Below are positions 7,069 to 14,939 of a stretch of 64,000 bases of DNA, in pieces. Source of the stretch: Candidatus Dechloromonas phosphorivorans. Lineage in GTDB: Bacteria > Pseudomonadota > Gammaproteobacteria > Burkholderiales > Rhodocyclaceae. Position numbers and translations under genes: made by a program. The stretch is from the NCBI GenBank assembly GCA_016721185.1, contig JADKIP010000002.1, positions 32,908 through 96,907 on the forward strand. The letters run 5' to 3'. Position 1 is the stretch's first letter. Each line of letters starts with the position of its first letter. The notes beneath the pieces are model-generated. The model saw only the letters and a list, made by a program, of their open reading frames with translations. It searched no databases and was not told the origin of the DNA.

Positions 7069-9096
7069 ATGGGACAATTTCAACCAATAACCGAAATACA
7101 CGGTCAACAGCTAGAACAAGCAAGGCAGCTTTTCTTTGATCGCGGTGTATTGCCGGAAGGCCTCGTGAAGCCGATGATCATACGCTCCTGGGAGCGATGC
7201 AGACGCTTTGGCTTGAACGAAAGCGGCTACTTGCCGGGCATTGAATCGCTTGACCGCGTTGCCCTCAAAACAGAGCAAGAGCGTAATCGCTACTTATTGC
7301 TACAAGGTCGCCCGATCATGGAGCATGTTTTTGAGCATATCCGCGACTCGGGCAGCATGGTCGTCCTTGCCGACGCCAACGGATTACTCCTGGAAACCGT
7401 CGGTGACGCCGACTTTGTGGATCGGGCTGACCGTATCGCGTTAGCCGCTGGCGCTTCGTGGGATGAAAATCTGCGCGGAACCAATGCAATTGGCACCGCA
7501 CTGACTGAAGAGTTACCGACCGAGGTCTTGGGCGCGGAACATTTTCTCGAACACAATGGTTTCCTGACTTGTTGTGCCAGCCCTATTTTTGGACCTGATG
7601 GTCGATTGATCGGTATTTTGAATATCTCGGGCGACTACCGTGCGCAGAAGCATCACACGATGGGCCTGGTTCGCCTCTCATCATCAACCATCGAAAGACG
7701 ACTCTTCGAATCGACCCATGCGCGCGACCTCCTCGTCTGCTTTCACAACCGGGCTGATTATCTGGGTAGCCCAAAAGAAGGTTTGGCCGCAGTTTCACCG
7801 GATGGACAGATACTGGCAATCAACCGGGATGGCTTGAAAATCCTCGGTATCCGCCAGGTTGATGCCGTTCGCCGCGACTTCTCGATGGTCTTCGAAAGCA
7901 GCCTGTCGGTTCTCGTCGACCGCCTTCGTAACGGCCAATTAGGCAGCTGCGAAATAACCGTTGGCGGCAAAGCATTTTTTGTTCAGTTGCGCGGTCAAAT
8001 CCCCCCCCCCACGATGTCTGGGCGGGTTTACGACGAAACCCCTGCACCTCGAGCTGTGCGGCGCACGGATGTCACACCGCCCGCTCCCGAGTTGAATCTC
8101 GATACCCTGAACACTGGCGACGCAAGGCTTCAGGCGGCGATAGACCGGGCGCGAAAAATTCTTGGTCGTGACATACCAATCCTGATTCAGGGCGAATCTG
8201 GCGCCGGCAAGGAAATATTCGCCAAGGGCTTCCACAACAGCGGCCCCCGCCAGAGCGGCCCTTTCGTCGCACTGAACTGCGCCTCGATTCCGGAAACCTT
8301 GATTGAGTCCGAGCTTTTTGGTTACCAGGGCGGCGCCTTTACCGGCGCTCGCAAGGAAGGCGCCCCCGGCAAAATTCAACAGGCGCACGGCGGCACGCTT
8401 TTTCTTGATGAAATCGGCGACATGCCGCTCAACCTTCAGGCTCGCCTTTTGCGCGTACTGCAAGAGCGCTGCGTTACACCACTCGGCAGTACGCGATCCA
8501 TTCAGGTCGATATTTCGCTGGTATGCGCCACCCACCGCCGCCTGCGCGAAGAAGTCGCCCGGGGCAGCTTCCGCGAAGACCTTTATTACCGCCTGAATGG
8601 ATTGTGCGTCACCCTGCCCTCACTGCGTGACCGTACGGATATTCGGCAGATGGTGAGCAAACTGGCCAATGCCGAAGCGGTCTATCGCGCCCCCGTCGAG
8701 TTCTCGGAGAGCGCGCTGCAAGCCATGGAAAAGTATGACTGGCCGGGCAACATTCGCCAGTTATTCAACGTCATCCGGGTCGCCATTGCGCTACTGGACG
8801 AAGGCGAGACATTGATCACCGAGAGCCACCTGCCGGAAGAGTTGTTTGAAACAAACCCATTCTCGGGAAGCAGCAAACCGGCTGCGGCTAGCGACCCCTG
8901 GGCGGCCGCACCTCTTGAAAACACTGCGGGCAGCCTGGAAGAAATCGGGCGCAAGGCAGCATTACGAACCTTGGAGGCGGCCGGTGGAAACGTATCTGCG
9001 GCGGCTCGCCAGTTAGGCATCAGCCGCAATACCCTGTACCGAAAAGCTCGGCAAGTTCTGATTGAGATGGTTGTCCTTTACCCCTCCCCGGGCTAA
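7069..9096 (+). CDS. Sigma-54-dependent transcriptional activator, AcoR family
   Basis: The start at 7069 (MGQFQPI) follows GGAGGAGAG; an upstream in-frame ATG at 7015 has a weaker site. A GAF-type sensory region (residues 60-210) and a PAS-like linker precede an AAA+ domain with Walker A GESGAGKE, the sigma-54 contact loop GAFTGA, Walker B GGTLFLDEIGD and a Fis-type helix-turn-helix at the end (VSAAARQLGISRNTLYRK). AcoR/ExaE-type proteins of this length switch on acetoin or alcohol oxidation genes. Its three likely target promoters are at 2258, 6833 and 6953. A run of ten C at 8001-8010 lies in the linker before the AAA+ domain. Confidence 0.93.
   Translation: MGQFQPITEIHGQQLEQARQLFFDRGVLPEGLVKPMIIRSWERCRRFGLNESGYLPGIESLDRVALKTEQERNRYLLLQGRPIMEHVFEHIRDSGSMVVLADANGLLLETVGDADFVDRADRIALAAGASWDENLRGTNAIGTALTEELPTEVLGAEHFLEHNGFLTCCASPIFGPDGRLIGILNISGDYRAQKHHTMGLVRLSSSTIERRLFESTHARDLLVCFHNRADYLGSPKEGLAAVSPDGQILAINRDGLKILGIRQVDAVRRDFSMVFESSLSVLVDRLRNGQLGSCEITVGGKAFFVQLRGQIPPPTMSGRVYDETPAPRAVRRTDVTPPAPELNLDTLNTGDARLQAAIDRARKILGRDIPILIQGESGAGKEIFAKGFHNSGPRQSGPFVALNCASIPETLIESELFGYQGGAFTGARKEGAPGKIQQAHGGTLFLDEIGDMPLNLQARLLRVLQERCVTPLGSTRSIQVDISLVCATHRRLREEVARGSFREDLYYRLNGLCVTLPSLRDRTDIRQMVSKLANAEAVYRAPVEFSESALQAMEKYDWPGNIRQLFNVIRVAIALLDEGETLITESHLPEELFETNPFSGSSKPAAASDPWAAAPLENTAGSLEEIGRKAALRTLEAAGGNVSAAARQLGISRNTLYRKARQVLIEMVVLYPSPG
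8001..8010 (+). repeat. C10 homopolymer inside the activator gene
   Basis: Ten consecutive C encode Pro-Pro-Pro in the interdomain linker. A gain or loss of one base would remove the AAA+ and DNA-binding domains. The frame is open at the length shown. Confidence 0.9.
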
Positions 9097-9473
9097 AGGA
9101 CAATCAGCGGATTACGCGTCAGGGCAACGCTGACGATGTAGGCATAGCTAAGTAAGGCCAGGATAAAAAATCGGGCACGGATGGCTTTTGTCTTGCCGCG
9201 CTTCAGCGCCATCATGCCGAGCAGAATATAGGCGAGCAAACCAAAAAACTTGGCGGTCAGCCAGGGCTGATAAAACGGATATTGGGCACTCATTACGGCC
9301 ATCGTTATCGCGCTGCCAAGCAGCGTACTGTCGATGACATGTGGCGCAATACGTGCCAAGCGTTGGTGGAGCATGGGTGACTCACGCAGCATCCACCAAC
9401 CGCGTAGCGCAAAACCCAGGCCACTGAGGACAACGCAGGTGATGTGCAGATGCTTGAGGAGCAGGTAGCTCAT
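9093..9473 (-). CDS. SirB2-family membrane protein
   Basis: A 126-residue protein with four predicted transmembrane helices and the SirB2 pattern (LKHLHITCVVLSGLGFALRG at the start, HVIDSTLL in the middle). The family is named after an invasion regulator but its function is not known. The start codon overlaps the stop of the large membrane protein gene (ATGA), so it is the last gene of the hemerythrin operon. Confidence 0.85.
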   Translation of the reverse strand: MSYLLLKHLHITCVVLSGLGFALRGWWMLRESPMLHQRLARIAPHVIDSTLLGSAITMAVMSAQYPFYQPWLTAKFFGLLAYILLGMMALKRGKTKAIRARFFILALLSYAYIVSVALTRNPLIVL

Positions 9474-10780
9474 CGGGCAGCCAGGATCACAGCAAGTTTC
9501 GCTTCGATATCCACTTTATATTCGGCATAGCGCCGAATTGCCCCGAAAAGATTGAGCCATAACCAGCCACTGGCTAATGCAAAAGACAAGCCGGCGACGC
9601 GACTCAGCCACTCGGGCCACACTGCAGCAACAAGCAGGAGGAGGATAGCGGCGGTATAGGCTTTCATCTGCCGCTCCATATCAAGGCTGGGTAATATTTT
9701 GCTCATGTTGGGTGCCGGCACCTTGGCCTGCCCGAGGTTCTGTAAATGTAACCAGGTCAGAAAGGGAACGATTTTGTACAACATGCCGATGATGAGGGGC
9801 AGAAAGCCTCCCCCAATCAGCAAAATGCCAAAAATCATCGTCCAGCCTTGAAGTTCCCCTGCAGCGGGCCAGATTGCTGCGGTCAACAGCATAAAAAGGG
9901 CAAAAATACTGCCCACCAGGCCAAGCTGCCAATAGCGATAAGTCACATCGGCACGCGCCCGCCGTCTTTTGCTTTGCAGGCGCAGGGTCAGCCCGGCAAA
10001 AGCCAGGCCGGCCAGTGCGGCCAGCGCCTGACTCAAGCGAACCAGCCCTGGCGCATCGACCAGTACCGCGCCGCTCCAAATCAGCAACAAGGCAAGCATC
10101 GTCAAGGGATACCACCAACTGGGCCGCGCCGGATAACCGGGCGTCAGTTGGAACATCGGCACCACCACGTAGGCGATCGCTGCCAGCAAAACACCGGCCC
10201 AGCCACCCAGCCCCCAGCCGGCATGCAAATCAGCCAGCACCGGCAAGGGTAAGGGCCAGCCGTTCGCCATCGCCAGCGCCATCACCACGCCCAAGGCAAT
10301 CACGATTAAAAGGGAAAACATGGCCAGTTTTAGGCCACGAATCGTCGGACTGGTGGATGGCACGCCGATTAAGGCCTGCAATGCCGCGGCGAGAAAAACC
10401 AGCACGGTCAGCGCCAGCAGCACGGCCGCACTGTTCAACAAAACAGGCAGCCCAAAATAGAAGCCGCCGACCAGCAATAACGCACCACTCGTCAAGCCCG
10501 CGTGGACAATCGTGGCGAGCAGCAAGGGACGGGGCAGATTGGCGCCGGCAACCACGGGCAATATCTGGATCAGCGCGCCGAGCATCATTTGCAGCATGAA
10601 GCCAAGCGTCAGCAAATGCGTCACAGCCAGCACCGCCGGCATCCAGCGCGAGACGAATATATCCGGCCCCTCGAAGGCGATTAGCAGGCCAGCCAGTACC
10701 GCAAATAGCGGAGCAGTTAGAAAAAACCGCAGCGGCGCCGCGTAAGGCGGCGCGCTTTCAAACGACATGAGCGCTTGCAT
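9470..10780 (-). CDS. Polytopic membrane protein with haem-copper-oxidase/NnrS-like features
   Basis: The 436-residue protein has about twelve hydrophobic helices with conserved His in THLLTLGFM (near 54), DLHAGWG (near 188) and TWLHLQN (near 344). The pattern recalls haem-copper oxidase subunit I and NnrS-type proteins that carry haem/copper and relate to NO, but no full set of ligands for a catalytic centre can be claimed. It sits between DUF2249/hemerythrin and SirB2 genes, behind an FNR/DNR-like box, which supports a role in oxygen or NO metabolism. Family assignment is tentative. Confidence 0.6.
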   Translation of the reverse strand: MQALMSFESAPPYAAPLRFFLTAPLFAVLAGLLIAFEGPDIFVSRWMPAVLAVTHLLTLGFMLQMMLGALIQILPVVAGANLPRPLLLATIVHAGLTSGALLLVGGFYFGLPVLLNSAAVLLALTVLVFLAAALQALIGVPSTSPTIRGLKLAMFSLLIVIALGVVMALAMANGWPLPLPVLADLHAGWGLGGWAGVLLAAIAYVVVPMFQLTPGYPARPSWWYPLTMLALLLIWSGAVLVDAPGLVRLSQALAALAGLAFAGLTLRLQSKRRRARADVTYRYWQLGLVGSIFALFMLLTAAIWPAAGELQGWTMIFGILLIGGGFLPLIIGMLYKIVPFLTWLHLQNLGQAKVPAPNMSKILPSLDMERQMKAYTAAILLLLVAAVWPEWLSRVAGLSFALASGWLWLNLFGAIRRYAEYKVDIEAKLAVILAAR

Positions 10781-10848
10781 CGGTGCTTACAAATCAGGCC
10801 AGTGAATCAGGCTGGTGAATCAAGCCCGTTGATAGCAATAGCGGAGAT

Positions 10849-11076
10849 TCAGCGCGAGATGAGGACTTCGAAAGTGCCATCGGGTAGCAGTTCGGTTTCA
10901 TAAGCGTGTCCGTTCTGTTTGAGCACCTTGTAGAGCGGATGCGGTTCACGGAAGAGCAGCAGCAGCATCTTCTCGCCTTCTTTGAGATGGTCAAGCATCT
11001 CCATGGTTTTGACGAAAGGCTCGGGTGCCTCAAGGTAGCGCGCATCGACGACGTAAGGGGTTTTCGCGTGCGTCAT
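10849..11076 (-). CDS. DUF2249 (TusA-like fold) protein
   Basis: This 75-residue cytosolic protein shows the DUF2249 pattern: VDARYLEAPEPF at the start and REPHPLYKVLKQNG in the middle. DUF2249 genes are often found with hemerythrin and denitrification genes. Its start overlaps the hemerythrin stop (ATGA), so translation is coupled. The molecular role is unknown. Confidence 0.85.
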   Translation of the reverse strand: MTHAKTPYVVDARYLEAPEPFVKTMEMLDHLKEGEKMLLLLFREPHPLYKVLKQNGHAYETELLPDGTFEVLISR

Positions 11077-11519
11077 GCGTCGGCAAGCTCGGTTTCAAGG
11101 CGCTGGAGAACTTCCGGCAGTTCCGCGCTCAGGTGCTGGTCACACATTGGATAGAGCATGTTCTCCTCCTTCATGTTGTGCTGCTGCATCATGATCAGCA
11201 GCGTTTCGGCCTGGCCGAGATAGTCATCGGTATTGCCCGCTTTCAGCGCGTCGACCGCATCATCCATCAGCGAACGCATCTGGGCGTGCTCCATGCGCAT
11301 AACCTGGGTCGGGCCCATTGTCATGCCGGTTTTGGCTTCAAAGGTGGGGAAAAGCGTTTTTTCCTCTGTATTGAAATGCGCCAAGATGGCTGTATGGAAA
11401 TGCTCAAAGGCCGCGAGGGCTGCTTCAAGATTATTTTGACCGATCGCCTGCTCGGCGTCAGCGAAGAGATCATCGCAGTGACGGTGATCTTCAGTCATAA
11501 AAGTACGGATAGTAGTCAT
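11073..11519 (-). CDS. Hemerythrin-domain protein
   Basis: The 148-residue protein is a single four-helix hemerythrin domain with the di-iron ligand motifs DHRHCD near residue 12, FHTAILAHFNTEE near 45, EHAQM near 78 and HNMKEENMLYP near 113. Such proteins bind oxygen or NO in the cytosol. It heads an operon with DUF2249, a polytopic membrane protein and SirB2. An FNR/DNR-like box lies 57 bases upstream. Confidence 0.92.
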   Translation of the reverse strand: MTTIRTFMTEDHRHCDDLFADAEQAIGQNNLEAALAAFEHFHTAILAHFNTEEKTLFPTFEAKTGMTMGPTQVMRMEHAQMRSLMDDAVDALKAGNTDDYLGQAETLLIMMQQHNMKEENMLYPMCDQHLSAELPEVLQRLETELADA

Positions 11520-11549
11520 GGTTCGCTCGTAGCGGTTGGGTGGTTCATT

Positions 11550-11567
11550 CTCGGGGGCTACCCCGAG
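11550..11567. other. 7-bp perfect hairpin between ODP-like and hemerythrin genes
   Basis: CTCGGGG / CCCCGAG with a 4-base loop. No clear T-run follows on the minus strand, so it may be a leader hairpin of the hemerythrin mRNA or a weak terminator of the upstream genes. Confidence 0.5.
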
Positions 11568-11575
11568 ATGTCACC

Positions 11576-11589
11576 TTGACCGCCGTCAA
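11576..11589. promoter_or_regulatory. FNR/DNR-like operator before the hemerythrin operon
   Basis: TTGACCGCCGTCAA is a perfect inverted repeat (TTGAC-N4-GTCAA) of the Crp/Fnr type; the C/G variant of the half-site is typical for NNR/DNR-like NO sensors. It lies 57 bases before the hemerythrin start, a distance suitable for activation. A Crp/Fnr-family gene is present at 22943. Confidence 0.65.
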
Positions 11590-11600
11590 ATCTTGAAAAA

Positions 11601-12341
11601 TCAGGCGCTGATAACGCCAACCTGAAGCTCGTCGAACCAACTGATGAAGCGTTGAACATCGGCCCCGCGGTAGATCGCCCCGTGCTGCGGGCAAAGCATA
11701 TCAACGTCCATCTGGGAGACGCGTTCGCACCAGCGCCGCTTGGCCTCGTTGGAGCCCATCCAGCGCTTGTGGAAGCCTTCGGCATGGCGGATATGCGCAT
11801 CAAAATTTTCAACGAACAAGCCGTCCATTCCCGGCGGCAGCAGCGCAGCCCCCACGTCACCGGAAAATAGCACCTTGGCAACCTTATCGTACAAATTGAA
11901 ATTGCCGGAGGAGTGCAGGTAATGCGCCGGAATAGCCTTCAGTGATAACCCATCCAGCGAAATATCTATGCCTTCGTCAGGGATTTGCACAAAGGTTTCA
12001 GCATTGCCGCCAAAATGAGGCACAAAGCTACTCCACATCCAGCTGATATAGCAGCGCATGGCGGGGTTGAAGTCCAGCCAGAGCGCCAATGACGAACATA
12101 CATCCGGATCCTGGTGCGAGGCAAAGATGCCGGCCAGCGCAGTAGGGTCAAAATCAGCCGACAGTGCCGAAAAAACAGAAGGGAAAATTTCTGCACCGCC
12201 GGGATCAAGCAAAAGGCCTTTACCACCATAGGTCACCAGATATTCATTGGTGTCGATGAGGTAATTCGGCTTTTCCGGGTCGCGCACGATGGCTACCCAT
12301 TTATGGTTACCGTCCTGAAAAATTGTCTTGGTTGTTTTCAT
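11601..12341 (-). CDS. Di-iron metallo-beta-lactamase-fold protein (ODP/flavodiiron-like)
   Basis: The 246-residue protein has the beta-lactamase fold of flavodiiron proteins without the flavodoxin domain. Ligand motifs in order are ASHQDPDV near residue 77 (H-x-D-x-D; the usual fourth His of HxExDH is Val), IPAHYLHSSGNF (His), LFSGDVGAALL (bridging Asp) and LCPQHGAIY (His). This matches the oxygen-binding di-iron (ODP) family, members of which act as oxygen or iron sensors for chemoreceptors. The gene starts directly after the stop of a chemoreceptor-like gene, with its ribosome site (GAGGGG) inside that gene. Enzymatic NO or oxygen reduction is less likely without a flavin domain. Confidence 0.8.
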   Translation of the reverse strand: MKTTKTIFQDGNHKWVAIVRDPEKPNYLIDTNEYLVTYGGKGLLLDPGGAEIFPSVFSALSADFDPTALAGIFASHQDPDVCSSLALWLDFNPAMRCYISWMWSSFVPHFGGNAETFVQIPDEGIDISLDGLSLKAIPAHYLHSSGNFNLYDKVAKVLFSGDVGAALLPPGMDGLFVENFDAHIRHAEGFHKRWMGSNEAKRRWCERVSQMDVDMLCPQHGAIYRGADVQRFISWFDELQVGVISA

Positions 12342-12989
12342 TCATCCCCTCCAGTTATTTCGATTTCCGGTAAAAAATGCCGAGCGACGCAGAGCCTCCA
12401 GCGAACCGCGAATTTCCTCGACAACGCCATCAAACTCGCCTGACACCTGAGCGAGCGAAGCGGCAAAACTCTGGCCATAAGCGGCTTCAATTTTGGCTGA
12501 TTTAGCTAACACGCCACCCAGCTCTACCATTTGAAAGACATCCTCCAGCGCCCCCTTGAGTTGCCGCCGCAAGATAGTCAATTGTTGGTCGCGCCGCTCA
12601 ATTTCCCGCTTGTGATCTTGAAGAATGCGCGCAACGGCAGGCTGCTGCGGCGCCAACCGGGCCGCTTCACTCAGCAAGCGGCCGGTTCGAATGCCCTTCA
12701 GGCCGATTGACACCTGATTGACGCAGGCATGGATCAGGCCGTTCAACGACTCCATGCAAGTGCGTAAATCCTGCGAAAAAACGCGCAATTCGTTCGACAG
12801 CACGCCAAAACCCAAGGCGGCAGTGCCGGCCCGCTTGGCAAGAAAAATGGCATTGAGCGCCATGATATTGATCTTGACCGAGACGCCGACCACGCGCTTG
12901 ATCTCTTCATTGATATGCACGATTTGCAACAGGTCTGTGCCCGCTGCCGGCGTTTTGGCGGTCATTATTGAGGTGGCTGTCATCTTCAT
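12342..12989 (-). CDS. Minimal cytosolic chemoreceptor-like (MCP signalling tip) protein
   Basis: This 215-residue helical protein has no signal peptide, membrane helix or ligand domain. Residues 25-75 resemble the hairpin tip of methyl-accepting chemotaxis proteins (INIMALNAIFLAKRAG... FGVLSNELRVFS, compared with the usual NLLALNAAIEAARAGE... FAVVADEVR), and the rest is predicted coiled coil. Key tip residues that contact CheA/CheW are changed, so coupling to the normal array is uncertain. It ends with TGA directly before the ATG of the di-iron protein, so the two are made together and probably form sensor and transducer. Confidence 0.65.
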   Translation of the reverse strand: MKMTATSIMTAKTPAAGTDLLQIVHINEEIKRVVGVSVKINIMALNAIFLAKRAGTAALGFGVLSNELRVFSQDLRTCMESLNGLIHACVNQVSIGLKGIRTGRLLSEAARLAPQQPAVARILQDHKREIERRDQQLTILRRQLKGALEDVFQMVELGGVLAKSAKIEAAYGQSFAASLAQVSGEFDGVVEEIRGSLEALRRSAFFTGNRNNWRG

Positions 12990-13036
12990 CCAGGCATCAG
13001 GTTTTTTTCAATTAGACAAATGCTGACTCAATTTTT

Positions 13037-13110
13037 TAGTCGTTCCCGCAGCAGCACGCGTGCGTCAGTTGCGAATACCTGATCCCCACCGGAGCGGGGA
13101 TGAACGACTA
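13037..13110. repeat. Nested inverted repeat upstream of the chemoreceptor-like gene
   Basis: Outer arms TAGTCGTTC (13037-13045) and GAACGACTA (13102-13110) enclose an inner stem ATCCCC/GGGGAT (13082-13101). The inner part resembles a single type I-E CRISPR repeat, but no second copy or spacer is present. It lies between the phaC stop and the chemoreceptor-like gene start and may terminate or regulate. Confidence 0.5.
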
Positions 13111-13145
13111 ATCAGTACAGCCTAAGCCAACAGACTATCGGCAGT

Positions 13146-14894
13146 CTATTTTTCCATAACGTAGGTACCCGGCGCATCTGCCAGCGCTGGAAATTTGCGA
13201 TTGCTCGCCGGATAAGCGTCAACCAGATCGCCGGTGCGCTCGCCTAACCAGCGCGTCCAGTCCTCCCACCAGGTGCCCGGCTTTTTGTCGGCACGGCCAA
13301 ACCAGTGTTCCCAGTGCTCATTGCGTTCCGGTTCAGCAATCCAGTACGCCCGCTTGGGCGGGTTAGCCGGCGGATTGACGATACCGAGAATATGCCCGGA
13401 AGTGGAAAGAACAAAACGCACCGGCGCCTTCACGTTGATTTGCTTGCGAATGCGGTAACACTGCTTCCACGGGGCAATATGGTCATCTTCCGCAGTCACC
13501 GCATAAAGCGGCTGAACGATAAGATCGAGGTCAATCGATTCACCGGCGATAGTCAGTTTGTCGCGCTTGATCAGGTTATTTTCCAGATACATCTCGCGCA
13601 GGTAATAGGAGTGCATGGCCTGCGGCATACGTGTCGTATCAACGTTCCAGAAAAGCACGTCGAAAGCCGGCAGAGATTCGCCGAGCAGGTAACTATTGAC
13701 CCAGTAATTCCAGATCAGGCTATTCGAACGCAACAAACGGAAAGAGCCCGCCATCTCGTTGCCATCGAGGTAACCCTTCTTGGCCATCGACTCTTCCAGT
13801 GCGCCAATACAGGCTTCGTCGATAAAGACATCAATATCGCCCGGGTGAGCGAAATCGGTCAGCGTCGTGAACAACGTCCAGTGCGCCACCGGCACCTTGT
13901 CGACACCGAAACGCTTGTTGGCCCAGGCCATATAGGTACTGACCAGCGTGCCGCCGATACAGTAGCCAACCAGATGCACCTTGGGCACCTTGCAGAACTC
14001 GCAGGCAACGCGCACGACCTCATCAACCCCTTCAAGCAGGTAGTCGTCGAGACGCACTTCGGAAAGTTCCTTGCCTGGATTTTTCCAACTGGTAATGAAT
14101 ACCGAGAACCCCTGATCGGTCAGATGCTTGACCATGCTCTTTTTAGCGGTGAGATCAAGAATGTAGAACTTGTTGATCCACGGGGTAATGATCACGATGG
14201 GCGTTGCCCGGACTTTTTCCGTGGTCGGCGCGTAATGAATCAGCTCGACAAGGCGATTGCGGAAGACCACTTTGCCCGGCGTCGTTGCCAAATCCTTGCC
14301 GACAACGAAGGCATCCGGCGCAACCATCTGGATATTCTTGGCTTGTGCATCCCGCTGGAAATTTTCCCAGCCGGCTTTCAAACTTTCGCCCTTGGTCGCC
14401 ACAAAACGTTCCATCGCCACCGGGTTAAGCCAGAAGAAATTTGACGGCGCGACCATATTCAGCCAGTTACGCAACCAGAAGGCAGAACGCCGGCGCTCCT
14501 TGTCGGATAAGCCGGGGGTCTCGAACAACATGTCCTCAAAGCGCCGCGTGTAAGCCAGATACAGTTCTTTGATGATGTCCCAGCTCGCCGAATCGGTCCA
14601 GGCCGGATGGGCAAAACGGGCGTCGTCAGAATTTGGTTGAATGACATCAGTCGAAGGAATGCCCATGGCTCGTCGCATCACATGCGTCTGCAAGGCAAAA
14701 AGATCGCCGGAAAGCGCGTTGACCGCACGCGTCAACTCTTGCGGGTGCATCAACCACGCCACCTGCGCATTGAGCAGCGACGTCGTAACGCCGTAGGGAT
14801 CAACCACTTTGCTGGCCGCTTTACTGGCTGCTTCGAGCGGACTCAAGGTACTGAGATCAACACCATTGGTTCTTGCTGACAAATTACCGGACAT
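13146..14894 (-). CDS. phaC: Class I poly(3-hydroxyalkanoate) synthase
   Basis: PhaC polymerises 3-hydroxyacyl-CoA into PHA granules. The start at 14894 (MSGNLSART) has AAAGGGA upstream; an in-frame ATG 27 bases earlier has no site. The 582-residue protein shows the PhaC N-terminal domain (residues 70-240) and an alpha/beta-hydrolase core with the lipase-like box GYCIGG carrying the nucleophilic Cys, the catalytic Asp in AEDDHIAPW and the His in SGHILGIVNPP. The beta-CASP gene lies just upstream on the same strand. fabI, phaJ-like, pta and ackA genes elsewhere in the window fit acetyl-CoA and PHA metabolism. phaA and phaB are not here. Confidence 0.95.
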   Translation of the reverse strand: MSGNLSARTNGVDLSTLSPLEAASKAASKVVDPYGVTTSLLNAQVAWLMHPQELTRAVNALSGDLFALQTHVMRRAMGIPSTDVIQPNSDDARFAHPAWTDSASWDIIKELYLAYTRRFEDMLFETPGLSDKERRRSAFWLRNWLNMVAPSNFFWLNPVAMERFVATKGESLKAGWENFQRDAQAKNIQMVAPDAFVVGKDLATTPGKVVFRNRLVELIHYAPTTEKVRATPIVIITPWINKFYILDLTAKKSMVKHLTDQGFSVFITSWKNPGKELSEVRLDDYLLEGVDEVVRVACEFCKVPKVHLVGYCIGGTLVSTYMAWANKRFGVDKVPVAHWTLFTTLTDFAHPGDIDVFIDEACIGALEESMAKKGYLDGNEMAGSFRLLRSNSLIWNYWVNSYLLGESLPAFDVLFWNVDTTRMPQAMHSYYLREMYLENNLIKRDKLTIAGESIDLDLIVQPLYAVTAEDDHIAPWKQCYRIRKQINVKAPVRFVLSTSGHILGIVNPPANPPKRAYWIAEPERNEHWEHWFGRADKKPGTWWEDWTRWLGERTGDLVDAYPASNRKFPALADAPGTYVMEK

Positions 14895-14939
14895 CTTGAT
14901 TTCCCTTTGCTGAACTTGCATCTGAACTCATGCGCCATC

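Noticed and set aside
6802..7107. 101-codon open frame on the minus strand across the activator start
   Set aside because: It covers both divergent sigma-54 promoters and the activator ribosome site and shows no protein family features.
13081..13105. Possible CRISPR repeat
   Set aside because: Only one copy, no spacers and no cas genes in the window; kept only as an inverted repeat.
13305..14444. 379-codon open frame on the plus strand
   Set aside because: Antisense of phaC.
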